A stretch of DNA of 64,000 bases from CAYVHU01 sp964451415 (GTDB taxonomy: Bacteria; Pseudomonadota; Alphaproteobacteria; Rhodospirillales; Magnetovibrionaceae), in NCBI GenBank assembly GCA_964451415.1, contig CAYVHU010000002.1, positions 1-64,000 of the forward strand. Direction: 5' to 3'. A model generated the notes under the pieces. It had not been told where the DNA came from, made no database searches, and was given only the letters and a program-made list of their open reading frames with translations. The position numbers and the translations under genes were made by a program. The number at the start of each line of letters is the position of its first letter. Within the stretch, counting starts at the first letter, position 1. This document shows, in pieces, positions 15,486-23,392 of this stretch.

Positions 15486-15652
15486 CGATCAAGTCCAGCC
15501 CCGCCACGTTCGCCCCCGACGATGCCTTGAGCATCCGCATTGGCGATTGCCTGAGCCCGCTTACCTTGGTGTTGGGATCGCTCGGTGTCGCCGTGGGGTT
15601 TGCCGTCGCCATGGCCGCCGTCTTCTTTTATGCGGGAGTGCTGATGCCATGA
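15482..15652 (+). CDS. Small membrane protein, 56 aa
   Basis: A tightly coupled ORF (ATGA overlaps at both ends). It starts MTIKSSPATFAPDDALSIRI; residues 28-53 form one long hydrophobic helix (LTLVLGSLGVAVGFAVAMAA). Function unknown. Confidence 0.5.
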   Translation: MTIKSSPATFAPDDALSIRIGDCLSPLTLVLGSLGVAVGFAVAMAAVFFYAGVLMP

Positions 15653-15846
15653 GCACCATTGTAAAGCTGCTGAAAATCGCAAATCAGGAACGCCAGTCCG
15701 CCGAGGACTACATGACCCGGGCGCAAGCCGAACCCGGGCGCGCACGTGAATTCCACGCCTGTGCAGCCCTGTGCAATGCCCAGGCTGACATGGCCGAGAT
15801 GGACGCAAAAGTCCAGCAAGGAACCCTGGGAGGAAATTATGTCTGA
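15649..15846 (+). CDS. Phage hypothetical protein, 65 aa
   Basis: Starts at the ATG at 15649, overlapping the previous stop. Helical, with Q-E-R-Q-S-A-E-D-Y-M and two Cys (HACAALCNAQAD). Its end overlaps the next gene by 8 bases and supplies the AGGA ribosome binding site. Function unknown. Confidence 0.55.
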   Translation: MSTIVKLLKIANQERQSAEDYMTRAQAEPGRAREFHACAALCNAQADMAEMDAKVQQGTLGGNYV

Positions 15847-16846
15847 GCAACTCACCGTTATTGAGCAGGGGCGTATGAACCCCATCGAAATTTTTGGCGG
15901 CAACGGGATAGACCCTGTAATTGACAAGATCGAGCGGGAGGTCCGTAGCCGAGAACTTGATATCTCAACGCCACAAGGCCGCAAGGACATTGCTTCTCTC
16001 GCCTATAAGGTGGCCCGGTCCAAAACGACCCTCGATGCCATGGGCAAATCCCTCACAGACGACGCAAGGGAAAAAATCTCATCCATTGATGCGGAGCGTC
16101 GCAAAATGCGGACCCGCCTCGATGCACTGAGGGATGATGTCCGCAGTCCGCTGACAGCATGGGAGGACAAGGAAAAAGACCGCATAAAAGCCCATGAAGG
16201 CGCGCTGAGCGATCTGGAGAAAATGGGGTCATTTGACACCACGCCACCAAGTGTGGATGTGCTTGAGCGTATTGACGCAATGGCTACCTTCCATGTATCG
16301 CGCGACTGGGAGGAATTCAGCTCCCGTGCCGGTAAGGTCTGCCAAGAAACACGGCATGAACTGTCCCGCTTTTATGAAGAACTTAGAGATAAAGAAGCCA
16401 AGCAGCTTGAACTTGACCGGGCGCGGAAAGAAGTCGCCGCCCGCGAAGCACGGGCGCATGACGAAGAGGTTGCGCGCAAAGCCGCCGAAAAGGCAAAGGC
16501 CGAGGCGGAAGCCCGGGCGCAAGCCGAAAAGGTGGCTGCCCACGCAGCGGAAGAGCGCCGCCGCGCTGAGGATGCTGCAAAAATACGTGCAGCCGAAAAG
16601 GCAAAGGCCGAGGCGGAACAAAAGGCTGTGACTGCCGCCAAGAAAGAACGGGACAGGATCGAGAAAGAAAAGGCCGAAAGAGAAAGGGCCGAAAAGGCAC
16701 GTGCTGAAAATATAAAGCACTGCCAGAAAATAAATGATGAAGCCGTAACGGCACTGCTGGAAGCAGGGCTGAGTGATGCCGCGGCCAAGATTGCCATTGA
16801 TGCAATCTCCAGCCATCGGATTGCTCACGTAAAAATAATTTATTGA
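15839..16846 (+). CDS. Coiled-coil phage protein, 335 aa
   Basis: The ATG at 15839 is chosen (GGGAGGA upstream). Residues 1-190 are helical with D-K-I-E-R-E-V-R-S-R and DDAREKISSIDAERRKMRTR; residues 190-310 form a long Ala/Lys/Glu/Arg coiled coil containing two near-identical A-E-K-A-K-A-E-A-E blocks. Similar coiled-coil proteins precede recE/recT-type genes in many alphaproteobacterial prophages. A role in recombination or DNA partition is possible by context only. Confidence 0.65.
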   Translation: MSEQLTVIEQGRMNPIEIFGGNGIDPVIDKIEREVRSRELDISTPQGRKDIASLAYKVARSKTTLDAMGKSLTDDAREKISSIDAERRKMRTRLDALRDDVRSPLTAWEDKEKDRIKAHEGALSDLEKMGSFDTTPPSVDVLERIDAMATFHVSRDWEEFSSRAGKVCQETRHELSRFYEELRDKEAKQLELDRARKEVAAREARAHDEEVARKAAEKAKAEAEARAQAEKVAAHAAEERRRAEDAAKIRAAEKAKAEAEQKAVTAAKKERDRIEKEKAERERAEKARAENIKHCQKINDEAVTALLEAGLSDAAAKIAIDAISSHRIAHVKIIY

Positions 16847-16860
16847 TTGAAGTGACTGCT

Positions 16861-17754
16861 ATGGAAACCCAACTCACAATCACGGCACCAGGGGTCTACG
16901 ATATCCCGGTCGAGGAATATCATGCCGATCCCTGCCCCGGCGGCTCATTGTCGAGCACGGGCATCCGTAAGCTGGTCAATGATTGCCCGGCGCGGTTTCA
17001 TTACGATTTGTCCCACCCTCAAAAGCCCAAGGCCGTGTTCGACTTCGGCCATGTCGCCCACATGCTTGTGCTGGGCAAGGGGGAAGACGTTTGCGTGGTG
17101 AATTCCGATGCCTGGTGCACCAAGGCCGCAAAGGAACAACGTGACGAGGCACGCGAAGCGGGGCGTGTTCCCATCTTGCAAAAGGACTTTGATACTGCCT
17201 TCGCCATGGCGCGGGTGCTTGAGCAACACGAGTTTGCCGCACAGTGCTTTCAGAACGGCAAGCCTGAACAAGCCCTGTTCTGGCACGACCGCGTTTTTGA
17301 CATTTGGTGCCGCGCCCTGCTGGACTGGATGCCGAATGAGCCGTGCATCATTTTCACGGATTATAAAACGTGCAGGTCATCAAAGCCTGACGATCTTGCG
17401 CGGGCCATGTTTGAGCGGGGCTATTACATCCAAGCCGCGTTTTATCTGGAAGGCATCCGTGAGCTTGAGTTGGCCGAACAGCCGCACTTTCTGTTCGCAT
17501 TTCAGGAAAAAGAGCCGCCCTTTCTGATCACCGTCGCCGAGCCGAACGCAGACGCGCTCTATTGGGGTCGCCTGCACGTCATCAAAGCAAAAGAGACCTT
17601 TGTTGAATGCACGGAGTCCGGTGTCTGGCCCGGCTATGCCGACGACGTGGCGGGGCTGGACTTGCCCGGATATGCCGCAAAACGCTTCCAGGACAATCTT
17701 GAGGCCGGGCGTTTTGATGTCGCCAACAAATTCCAATCCATCGCAGCGGAGTAA
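16861..17754 (+). CDS. RecE-like exonuclease (PD-(D/E)XK superfamily)
   Basis: A 297-aa protein starting METQLTITAPGVYDIPVEEY; a TTG six codons earlier is an alternative. The N-terminus Y-H-A-D-P-C-P-G-G-S-L-S-S-T-G-I-R-K-L is the entry motif of exodeoxyribonuclease-VIII-like proteins. The catalytic core shows D155 (RALLDWM), the D167-Y-K169-T motif and a helical Q-A-A-F-Y-L segment afterwards, as in RecE/DUF3799 nucleases. It degrades one strand of double-stranded ends to prepare for annealing by the RecT-like protein encoded next. Confidence 0.85.
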   Translation: METQLTITAPGVYDIPVEEYHADPCPGGSLSSTGIRKLVNDCPARFHYDLSHPQKPKAVFDFGHVAHMLVLGKGEDVCVVNSDAWCTKAAKEQRDEAREAGRVPILQKDFDTAFAMARVLEQHEFAAQCFQNGKPEQALFWHDRVFDIWCRALLDWMPNEPCIIFTDYKTCRSSKPDDLARAMFERGYYIQAAFYLEGIRELELAEQPHFLFAFQEKEPPFLITVAEPNADALYWGRLHVIKAKETFVECTESGVWPGYADDVAGLDLPGYAAKRFQDNLEAGRFDVANKFQSIAAE

Positions 17755-17760
17755 ACAACC

Positions 17761-18507
17761 ATGACCACCGAAACAACAACCACCCTGCCCATAAACCAGC
17801 CCCCGCCCGCCAAAGCGCCTCTTGAAGGTGGCGGCAAGGTTGTAGCCATTGTGCCGCAAAATGCCGAACAAGCGTTTCGTATGGCGCAACTTATCCTGAA
17901 ATCAGGCATTGCGCCGCGTGACATGCACACGCCCGAGGCCATCACAACGGCGATCTTCCATGGCCTTGAGCTCGGGATGAAACCGATGCAATCCGTCCAA
18001 TCCATCGCGGTTATAAACGGACGCCCGACCGTATGGGGTGACGCCGCGTTGGGGCTTGTGCAAGCGTCTGGGCGGTTGGAGTTGTTCGAGGAAATTATTG
18101 AAGGCGAAGGCGAAAACATGGCTGCCATTTGCCGGGCACAACGTTCCGGCAACCCATGTCCCATTGAACGCCGGTTCGATGTCTCGGACGCAAAGAAGGC
18201 GGCCTTGTGGGGCAAGAAAGGCCCGTGGTCTCAATATCCAAAGCGGATGTTGCAAATGCGCGCGCGCTCATGGGCTTTGCGCGACGGATTTGCCGATATC
18301 CTGAAAGGTCTTGGCGTTACCGAAGAGGTTCGGGATTTCAATACGTCCGCCGCCATTTCAGGCACCCCCCCAATCACTGCCGAGGACATAAAAGCACAAG
18401 CAAAGGGTGAGGTAGTTGCCGCACCAGAGGACCCAGAACCCGCCAACATTGAGGCCGATCACCACGATGGCGGCTGGCCTGACATTGATATGTTGGGTGA
18501 GACTTGA
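17761..18507 (+). CDS. recT: RecT-family single-strand annealing protein
   Basis: A 248-aa protein. The core contains AFRMAQLILKSGIAPRDMHT, A-I-F-H-G-L-E-L-G-M-K-P-M-Q-S-V-Q-S-I, V-I-N-G-R-P-T-V-W-G-D and W-G-K-K-G-P-W-S-Q-Y-P-K-R-M-L-Q-M-R-A-R, a standard RecT-like arrangement. The C-terminal 45 residues are acidic, as in other annealing proteins. It follows the RecE-like nuclease by 6 bases, completing a two-component recombination system. Confidence 0.88.
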   Translation: MTTETTTTLPINQPPPAKAPLEGGGKVVAIVPQNAEQAFRMAQLILKSGIAPRDMHTPEAITTAIFHGLELGMKPMQSVQSIAVINGRPTVWGDAALGLVQASGRLELFEEIIEGEGENMAAICRAQRSGNPCPIERRFDVSDAKKAALWGKKGPWSQYPKRMLQMRARSWALRDGFADILKGLGVTEEVRDFNTSAAISGTPPITAEDIKAQAKGEVVAAPEDPEPANIEADHHDGGWPDIDMLGET

Positions 18508-18509
18508 TC

Positions 18510-19286
18510 GTGGGTGCAAACACAAAAATCGCGTGGACAGATCACACCTTCAACCCTGTCTGGGGATGCACAAAGGTAAGCCCTGGCTGTTATAATTGCT
18601 ATGCTGAAAAGCTTGGTAATAGGTTCGGGGACTGGTGGGGAGCGGATAAAGCACGCCGCGAGTTTGGCGATAAACATTGGCGTGAGCCGTATAAATGGAA
18701 CCGAAAGGCTAGAGAAAGTGGAACACGAGCCAAAGTATTCTGTTCTTCTATGGCTGACGTTTTCGACAAGGATTGGCCCATCTTTACCCACGGTCGGCTT
18801 TGGCAACTTATCAGGACCACGCCTTACCTAGATTGGATATTGCTTACCAAGCGGATCGGAAATGCCAAGAAGATGCTTCCTACAGATTGGGGCGACGGAT
18901 ATCCCAACGTGTGGCTCATTATCACAGTGGTGAACCAGAAAGAAGCTAAAAGAGATACTCCAAAGCTTGTCAACCTACCTGCCACTGTGCGTGGCTTGTC
19001 GATTGAGCCGCAACTTGAATCCATAGACATAGAATCCCTTCTAAGCAATAGTTTGTGGGACGTCCCGGTAATAGATTGGGTAATCTGCGGCTGTGAAAGC
19101 GGCCCTGGTCGCCGCCCGTTCTCTATTGATTGGGCGCGGTCCTTGCGCGACCAATGTCAAAGTGAAGGCATTGCGTTCTTTCTCAAACAAATTCCGGGCG
19201 ATACCCGCAAAGGTGTGATTGAGACGCCGGAACTCGACGGCAAAACATGGGTGCAATTCCCCACAATCAACGGCGCAAAGCCATGA
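18510..19286 (+). CDS. DUF5131 (phage Gp37/Gp68-like) protein with Cys cluster
   Basis: A 258-aa protein; I take the GTG at 18510 (GGTGAG spaced 8 bases). Starts with K-I-A-W-T-D-H-T-F-N-P-V-W-G-C, then a C-x6-C-x2-C cluster (GCTKVSPGCYNCYAEKL) near residues 20-30, likely an iron-sulfur or zinc site of radical-SAM type. Further conserved pieces are VFCSSMADVFDKDW, LLTKRI, and VICGCESGPGRRPFSIDWAR. The family is widespread in phages and its reaction is not known. Confidence 0.8.
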   Translation: MGANTKIAWTDHTFNPVWGCTKVSPGCYNCYAEKLGNRFGDWWGADKARREFGDKHWREPYKWNRKARESGTRAKVFCSSMADVFDKDWPIFTHGRLWQLIRTTPYLDWILLTKRIGNAKKMLPTDWGDGYPNVWLIITVVNQKEAKRDTPKLVNLPATVRGLSIEPQLESIDIESLLSNSLWDVPVIDWVICGCESGPGRRPFSIDWARSLRDQCQSEGIAFFLKQIPGDTRKGVIETPELDGKTWVQFPTINGAKP

Positions 19287-19909
19287 ACTGCAAGCACTGT
19301 GTAAATGGGTATCTGAACTCAGATATCGAATGCAAAAACGGCATTCTTATTGATTTGGACGAATATCTTGAAGGGCCTCCGCATGACCACATTTACCCAC
19401 CGGCCCCATGTCACCCAAATTACTGTGTTGCTTGCGGTGGAACAGGTCACATTGCTGACGATGGAGACTGCAAAGAATGTGGTGGTTCTGGGTACATCGG
19501 CGGGAAGAACGATAGCCGATCCCGTCTGGGTAAGGCACTTGGAACAAGCAAGATACATGAAACACAAAAAACAATCGGACAGTGGGGTTCTGAGACGTTC
19601 GGAGTGGCGACAGTGCCTGAGATTGCTTCCCGTGTCGTCTGTGAGGCTGGCGAACTGATGCGGGTGGCAGCAAAAGCCGTGCACCCAGATGATTTTAGTG
19701 ATGCTCAACGAGCCGCCTTGGCTGATGAGGCAGCCGACGTGGCTATTTTCCTCAAACGTATTGCCCACATTTGCGGTTTCAACTTGGACCAAGAAGTTGA
19801 CGTGAAGATGGGTATAAACCGCAAACGTGTGTGGGGCAAATCTGCCGACGGAAGACGGCTTAAATTAGCGGCATGCCCAGATTGCGGAAATATGGAGAAA
19901 CAAACGTGA
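19283..19909 (+). CDS. Zinc-ribbon plus MazG-like protein
   Basis: A 208-aa protein starting MNCKHCVNGYL at 19283, overlapping the upstream stop. The N-terminal 85 residues carry C-x2-C pairs, including C-V-A-C-G-G-T-G-H and C-K-E-C-G-G-S-G-Y, like the DnaJ cysteine-rich domain. Residues about 100-190 look like a MazG-type nucleotide pyrophosphohydrolase: EIASRVVCEAGELMRVAAKA, ALADEAADVAIFLKRIAH, then KMGINRKRVW. A last CPDCG ends the chain. Probable dNTP-pool or alarmone housecleaning; the fusion is unusual. Confidence 0.65.
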   Translation: MNCKHCVNGYLNSDIECKNGILIDLDEYLEGPPHDHIYPPAPCHPNYCVACGGTGHIADDGDCKECGGSGYIGGKNDSRSRLGKALGTSKIHETQKTIGQWGSETFGVATVPEIASRVVCEAGELMRVAAKAVHPDDFSDAQRAALADEAADVAIFLKRIAHICGFNLDQEVDVKMGINRKRVWGKSADGRRLKLAACPDCGNMEKQT

Positions 19910-21360
19910 ACTACCTCTCGGTTTGCTCCGGAATTGAAGCCGCGACCGTCGCCTGGGATCCCCTGGGCTGGCATGCCGTGGCCTATTCCGAAATCGAAAA
20001 GTTCCCGTCCGCCGTTCTTAACCACCACTATCCGGATACCCCGAATTGGGGCGACATGACCGAGTATAAGGATTGGCCCAATGCAGATTTTAATGTTCTC
20101 GTTGGAGGAACCCCCTGCCAAAGCTTCTCAGTCGCCGGACTGCGAAAAGGCTTGGCAGACCCGCGTGGTAACCTGGCCCTGGTCTATCTTGGAATTGCTG
20201 ATAATTTCAGTCCCGATTGGGTGGTTTGGGAGAACGTCCCCGGCGTCCTGTCAAGTGGCGACGGACGGGATTTTGGTTCCTTCCTCGGGGCGCTGGGCAA
20301 ACTCGGGTACGGGTGGGCCTATAGGGTCCTTGACGCTCAATACTTCGGAGTGGCCCAGCGCCGCCGACGTGTGTTCGTTGTCGGATATCTTGGAGACTGG
20401 CGACCTGCCCACGCGGTACTTTTTGAGCGCGAAAGCCTGTGCGGGCATCCTGCGCCGCGCCGAAAAACGGGGACGAAAGTTGCCGGAACCCTTGAAGCGC
20501 GCGCTTCAACAGGTGGCTTTGACCCTGGCGCCCACGGAGCCGCAAGCGGATACCTCCAACCCGTAAGCATTGATGGCGGGAAAGATGTGCCCCGCCATTC
20601 TGCGACGGGTTTTGTCGCTCAAGTTGCGCCGACCCTACAGCACAACGGAAAAGCAGCAGGGAGCGCCACCCAACAGGATGCTAATACCGGGGCCCTGGTC
20701 GCGTATACGCTTCTCGGCAAAGCACAATCAAGCCATGACGAAAGCCTTGAGACTTTTGTCGCCCATACCGTGCGCGGCGAGAGCTTTGATGCTAGCAAGG
20801 ATGGCACTGGACGCGGCACGCCGCTGGCACCCGTGATCTTTGATTGGTATGCAAGCCAATCACAAAGTATGCCAGTGGGCGCTATATGCCCCCCGCTTAA
20901 GGGCACCATGCAGCCCGCAATCGCATTTTCTGCCAAGGATCGCGCTGCCGACGCGACCACGGAACTACCCCCTACCCCGCGTGCCGGCGGACATGACCGA
21001 TCGCACGCAAATAGCGGTAACTGGATGGCTGTAGCCGTTTCACTTCGCGGCCGCGAGGGCGGTGCCACGGCGGAACTGGGCGGCGAAGTTTGCCCGGCAA
21101 TCCGCACGGGTGGCGGGGGCGGTGACAAGCCCCATGTTCTGGCCGAGGCAGCCGTGCGCCGCCTAACACCCCGCGAGTGCGAGCGCCTGCAAGGATTTCC
21201 CGACGATTACACACAAATTCCGTGGCGCGGCAAGGACGCCAAGAACTGCCCAGACGGGCCAAGGTACAAGGTCATAGGCAATTCCATGGCGGTGCCGGTT
21301 ATGCACTGGATTGGGCACCGGATCAACCAAGTAGCGACCATTTTGGAAGCGGCCAGATAA
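19906..21360 (+). CDS. dcm: DNA (cytosine-5) methyltransferase
   Basis: A 484-aa protein from the GTG at 19906 (GGAGAA upstream, GTGA overlap). Motif I is V-C-S-G-I-E-A-A, motif IV G-G-T-P-C71-Q-S-F-S-V-A-G holds the catalytic Cys, motif VI is W-E-N-V, motif VIII Q-R-R-R-R-V-F, and motifs IX-X are RLTPRECERLQGFPDDY and VIGNSMAVPV. The target-recognition region between VIII and IX (about 160-400) is long and low in similarity to common enzymes. No restriction endonuclease gene lies nearby, so it is likely an orphan phage methyltransferase that protects or marks phage DNA. Confidence 0.92.
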   Translation: MNYLSVCSGIEAATVAWDPLGWHAVAYSEIEKFPSAVLNHHYPDTPNWGDMTEYKDWPNADFNVLVGGTPCQSFSVAGLRKGLADPRGNLALVYLGIADNFSPDWVVWENVPGVLSSGDGRDFGSFLGALGKLGYGWAYRVLDAQYFGVAQRRRRVFVVGYLGDWRPAHAVLFERESLCGHPAPRRKTGTKVAGTLEARASTGGFDPGAHGAASGYLQPVSIDGGKDVPRHSATGFVAQVAPTLQHNGKAAGSATQQDANTGALVAYTLLGKAQSSHDESLETFVAHTVRGESFDASKDGTGRGTPLAPVIFDWYASQSQSMPVGAICPPLKGTMQPAIAFSAKDRAADATTELPPTPRAGGHDRSHANSGNWMAVAVSLRGREGGATAELGGEVCPAIRTGGGGGDKPHVLAEAAVRRLTPRECERLQGFPDDYTQIPWRGKDAKNCPDGPRYKVIGNSMAVPVMHWIGHRINQVATILEAAR

Positions 21361-21373
21361 CGAGGACCAACCG

Positions 21374-21862
21374 ATGCAGCCACCAGAAATTGCCCTTTCC
21401 GTCCGCCAGCCTTGGGCATGGGCCATCATCCATGGCGGCAAGGATATTGAGAACCGTACTGCCGGCGCCGTACGTCACGGCATGACGGCCCGGCACATCT
21501 GCATCCACGCCAGCAAAGGTATGACGCGGGACGAGTACGCAGACACTCGCGACTTCATGGCGTCGTTGGGCATTGTTTGTCCGCGGCCAGACAAATTGGT
21601 TAGGGGCGGGATCATTGGGGCTGTGACCGTCAGCGACGTTGTGAGCAACCACGCCAGCCCATGGTTTGTCGGGCCATGCGGGCTTGTCTTGACCGACGCC
21701 CAGACGGTCGAGCCGATCCCGGCAGTCGGTCAGCTTGGGTATTTCAAATGGCAAAAATCCGGTGGCTTGGCCGATCCGTTGCCCTGGATGACGGCGTGGC
21801 CCGAAGACGCGCGGCGCAAAACCAAAACGCCAGAACAGCGGCATAGGCGGCTGTTCGTTTAG
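21374..21862 (+). CDS. ASCH-domain protein
   Basis: A 162-aa protein with the ASCH start A-L-S-V-R-Q-P-W-A-W-A-I-I-H-G-G-K-D-I-E-N-R, followed by H-I-C-I-H-A-S-K and G-A-V-T-V-S-D-V, and Q-L-G-Y-F-K-W near the end. ASCH domains resemble PUA folds and bind or act on RNA; some are nucleases. Sits between two methyltransferase genes in the same operon. The precise role is unknown. Confidence 0.82.
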   Translation: MQPPEIALSVRQPWAWAIIHGGKDIENRTAGAVRHGMTARHICIHASKGMTRDEYADTRDFMASLGIVCPRPDKLVRGGIIGAVTVSDVVSNHASPWFVGPCGLVLTDAQTVEPIPAVGQLGYFKWQKSGGLADPLPWMTAWPEDARRKTKTPEQRHRRLFV

Positions 21863-21875
21863 GAAACGAGAATCA

Positions 21876-22673
21876 ATGACTATGGGTAGACCCGTCAACT
21901 ACTACGGATCTAAGGACAGAATGTGCCCTGCTATTCATGGCATGATTCCGTCCGGTGTATCCACTTGGGTTGATGTATTTTGCGGTTCGGGCATCGTCAC
22001 TTTGCGGAAGTTCAGGCACCCTCGCGAAGTCATGAACGATATGAATGACGATGTTATCAATCTGTTTGATGTTTTACGTGACGGCCAAGCCGGTAAATTG
22101 CTCCGCGCCATCGAATTAACACCGTTCTCTCAAGCCGAACTCACACGAATCTATGACACAGAACCAACCGACGAACCGATTGAAAAGGCGCGCAGGTTTT
22201 TGGTTGGTAGCTGGTTTGGACGTGGGGGCGACAAACACAAAACAGGATTTAGGTGGTCAAAAGGTTTAACAGTTGCGCCAGAAATGGCATGGGCGAGGCT
22301 CCCCGACCGCCTTACATCCGTTGCGGACAGACTGCGCGGAATATGCATTCGCAAAGATGATGCTTTTAAAATTATTGATGATTATGACGCACTGGATTGC
22401 TGTTTGTTTGTGGATCCGCCGTACCCCGGCCCCGTAGGACAACGGTACAAGCATTCAATGACACAAGAACAGCATGAAGCCTTTGCCAAACGGCTGTTTG
22501 AATGCAAGGCATCGGTCATTTTGACCATGAACCCAGAGACCATTTATGGAGAGGTGCTGCACGATTGGTGGAGGCACTCTTCGCAAGTCGTGACCAACGG
22601 TGGATCCAAAAAAGCTGAGGTCATTTACACCAACTTTGAACCGATGGCGCTGTTCAACACAGCGTCCCGATAA
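21876..22673 (+). CDS. dam: DNA adenine methyltransferase (D12 class)
   Basis: A 265-aa enzyme with N-Y-Y-G-S-K near the start, the SAM-binding F-C-G-S-G motif (about 35-39), and the catalytic D180-P-P-Y motif. Middle segments R-R-F-L-V-G-S-W-F-G-R-G-G and the C-terminal K-K-A-E-V-I-Y-T-N-F match D12-class N6 methylases. No cognate endonuclease is seen. Together with the cytosine enzyme it would alter phage DNA against host restriction or regulate phage promoters. Confidence 0.88.
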   Translation: MTMGRPVNYYGSKDRMCPAIHGMIPSGVSTWVDVFCGSGIVTLRKFRHPREVMNDMNDDVINLFDVLRDGQAGKLLRAIELTPFSQAELTRIYDTEPTDEPIEKARRFLVGSWFGRGGDKHKTGFRWSKGLTVAPEMAWARLPDRLTSVADRLRGICIRKDDAFKIIDDYDALDCCLFVDPPYPGPVGQRYKHSMTQEQHEAFAKRLFECKASVILTMNPETIYGEVLHDWWRHSSQVVTNGGSKKAEVIYTNFEPMALFNTASR

Positions 22674-22693
22674 TGAGCTGAAAGGATACGACG

Positions 22694-22933
22694 ATGAGTG
22701 ATGCAATGACGCGGGTATCGGAAGAGGCACAAAGCATTGCCGTGCGCCTCTCTAAAGAGATCGACGAGATCGCCGGTGAGCCAGTCGCCTTCTCACTGTT
22801 TATATGGACGGCGGGGAGATGCTCATACATTTCATCTGCGCCAGATCGCCGTGAAATTATCAGCGTCCTTGAACAAATGATTGCTGGGTGGAAAGCGGGA
22901 ATGCCCGACATCCCCGCTCACAAAGTGTTCTGA
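22694..22933 (+). CDS. Phage hypothetical protein, 79 aa
   Basis: Small alpha/beta protein (MSDAMTRVSEEAQSIAVRLS) with F-S-L-F-I-W-T-A-G-R-C-S-Y-I-S and R-E-I-I-S-V-L-E-Q-M. Similar ones are seen near phage methylases and integrases. Function unknown. Confidence 0.55.
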   Translation: MSDAMTRVSEEAQSIAVRLSKEIDEIAGEPVAFSLFIWTAGRCSYISSAPDRREIISVLEQMIAGWKAGMPDIPAHKVF

Positions 22934-22948
22934 AACGAGAATTTGAGC

Positions 22949-23098
22949 ATGTCCATGACCGCCGCCCACAAAATCAAAACCGCCTATCGCCAAAAGGCCA
23001 AGGAGCACCACCCTGATACTGGCGGCGACCACCACCGTATGGCGGAAGTGTCTCGCGCCTTTCAAGAAGCCTACACAAAAGTGATTTCTGAACTGTAA
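22949..23098 (+). CDS. J-domain-like microprotein, 49 aa
   Basis: ATG at 22949; it encodes MSMTAAHKIKTAYRQKAKEH, then H-P-D-T-G-G-D, then AEVSRAFQEAYTKVISEL. This has helix II, the diagnostic HPD loop and helix III of a DnaJ domain, while helix I is missing. Tiny J-like proteins occur in phages and may recruit the host Hsp70. It sits in the early operon before the excisionase-like gene, 6 bases upstream. Confidence 0.7.
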   Translation: MSMTAAHKIKTAYRQKAKEHHPDTGGDHHRMAEVSRAFQEAYTKVISEL

Positions 23099-23104
23099 AC
23101 AAAA

Positions 23105-23392
23105 ATGAAACGTCTCTCCACCTCAGACATGCCAGATTGGCCGCGCTTGATGCAGCGCCCCCTTGCGGCTGCCTATATGGGCGTTTCACCATCAACATTT
23201 GACCGCAAGTTCAGACATATACCGCCTCTGCCCGGCATGGCCGGAAACAGATTGTGGGACCGCTACGACCTTGACGCAGAAATTGACCGTTGCAAAACGA
23301 CAGCCGATTCAGGAGACTTGCACCATGCTCAAAATGATGGATGGGACGATATCTGCGATGAAGGTTCGTTACAAATATGTCCAGGCAGTTAA
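23105..23392 (+). CDS. xis: Excisionase/AlpA-like DNA-binding protein
   Basis: A 95-aa protein with M-P-D-W-P-R-L-M-Q-R-P-L-A-A-A-Y-M-G-V-S-P-S-T-F-D-R, a winged-helix or MerR-like recognition helix, then R-L-W-D-R-Y-D-L-D-A-E-I-D. This pattern is typical of the small excision/recombination directionality factors encoded just before integrase. It overlaps the integrase start by 68 bases in another frame. Confidence 0.7.
   Translation: MKRLSTSDMPDWPRLMQRPLAAAYMGVSPSTFDRKFRHIPPLPGMAGNRLWDRYDLDAEIDRCKTTADSGDLHHAQNDGWDDICDEGSLQICPGS

Noticed and set aside
16229..16828. 199-aa minus-strand ORF opposite the coiled-coil gene
   Set aside because: Phe/Leu/Cys-rich mirror of an Ala/Lys/Glu coiled coil; a reverse-complement artefact.
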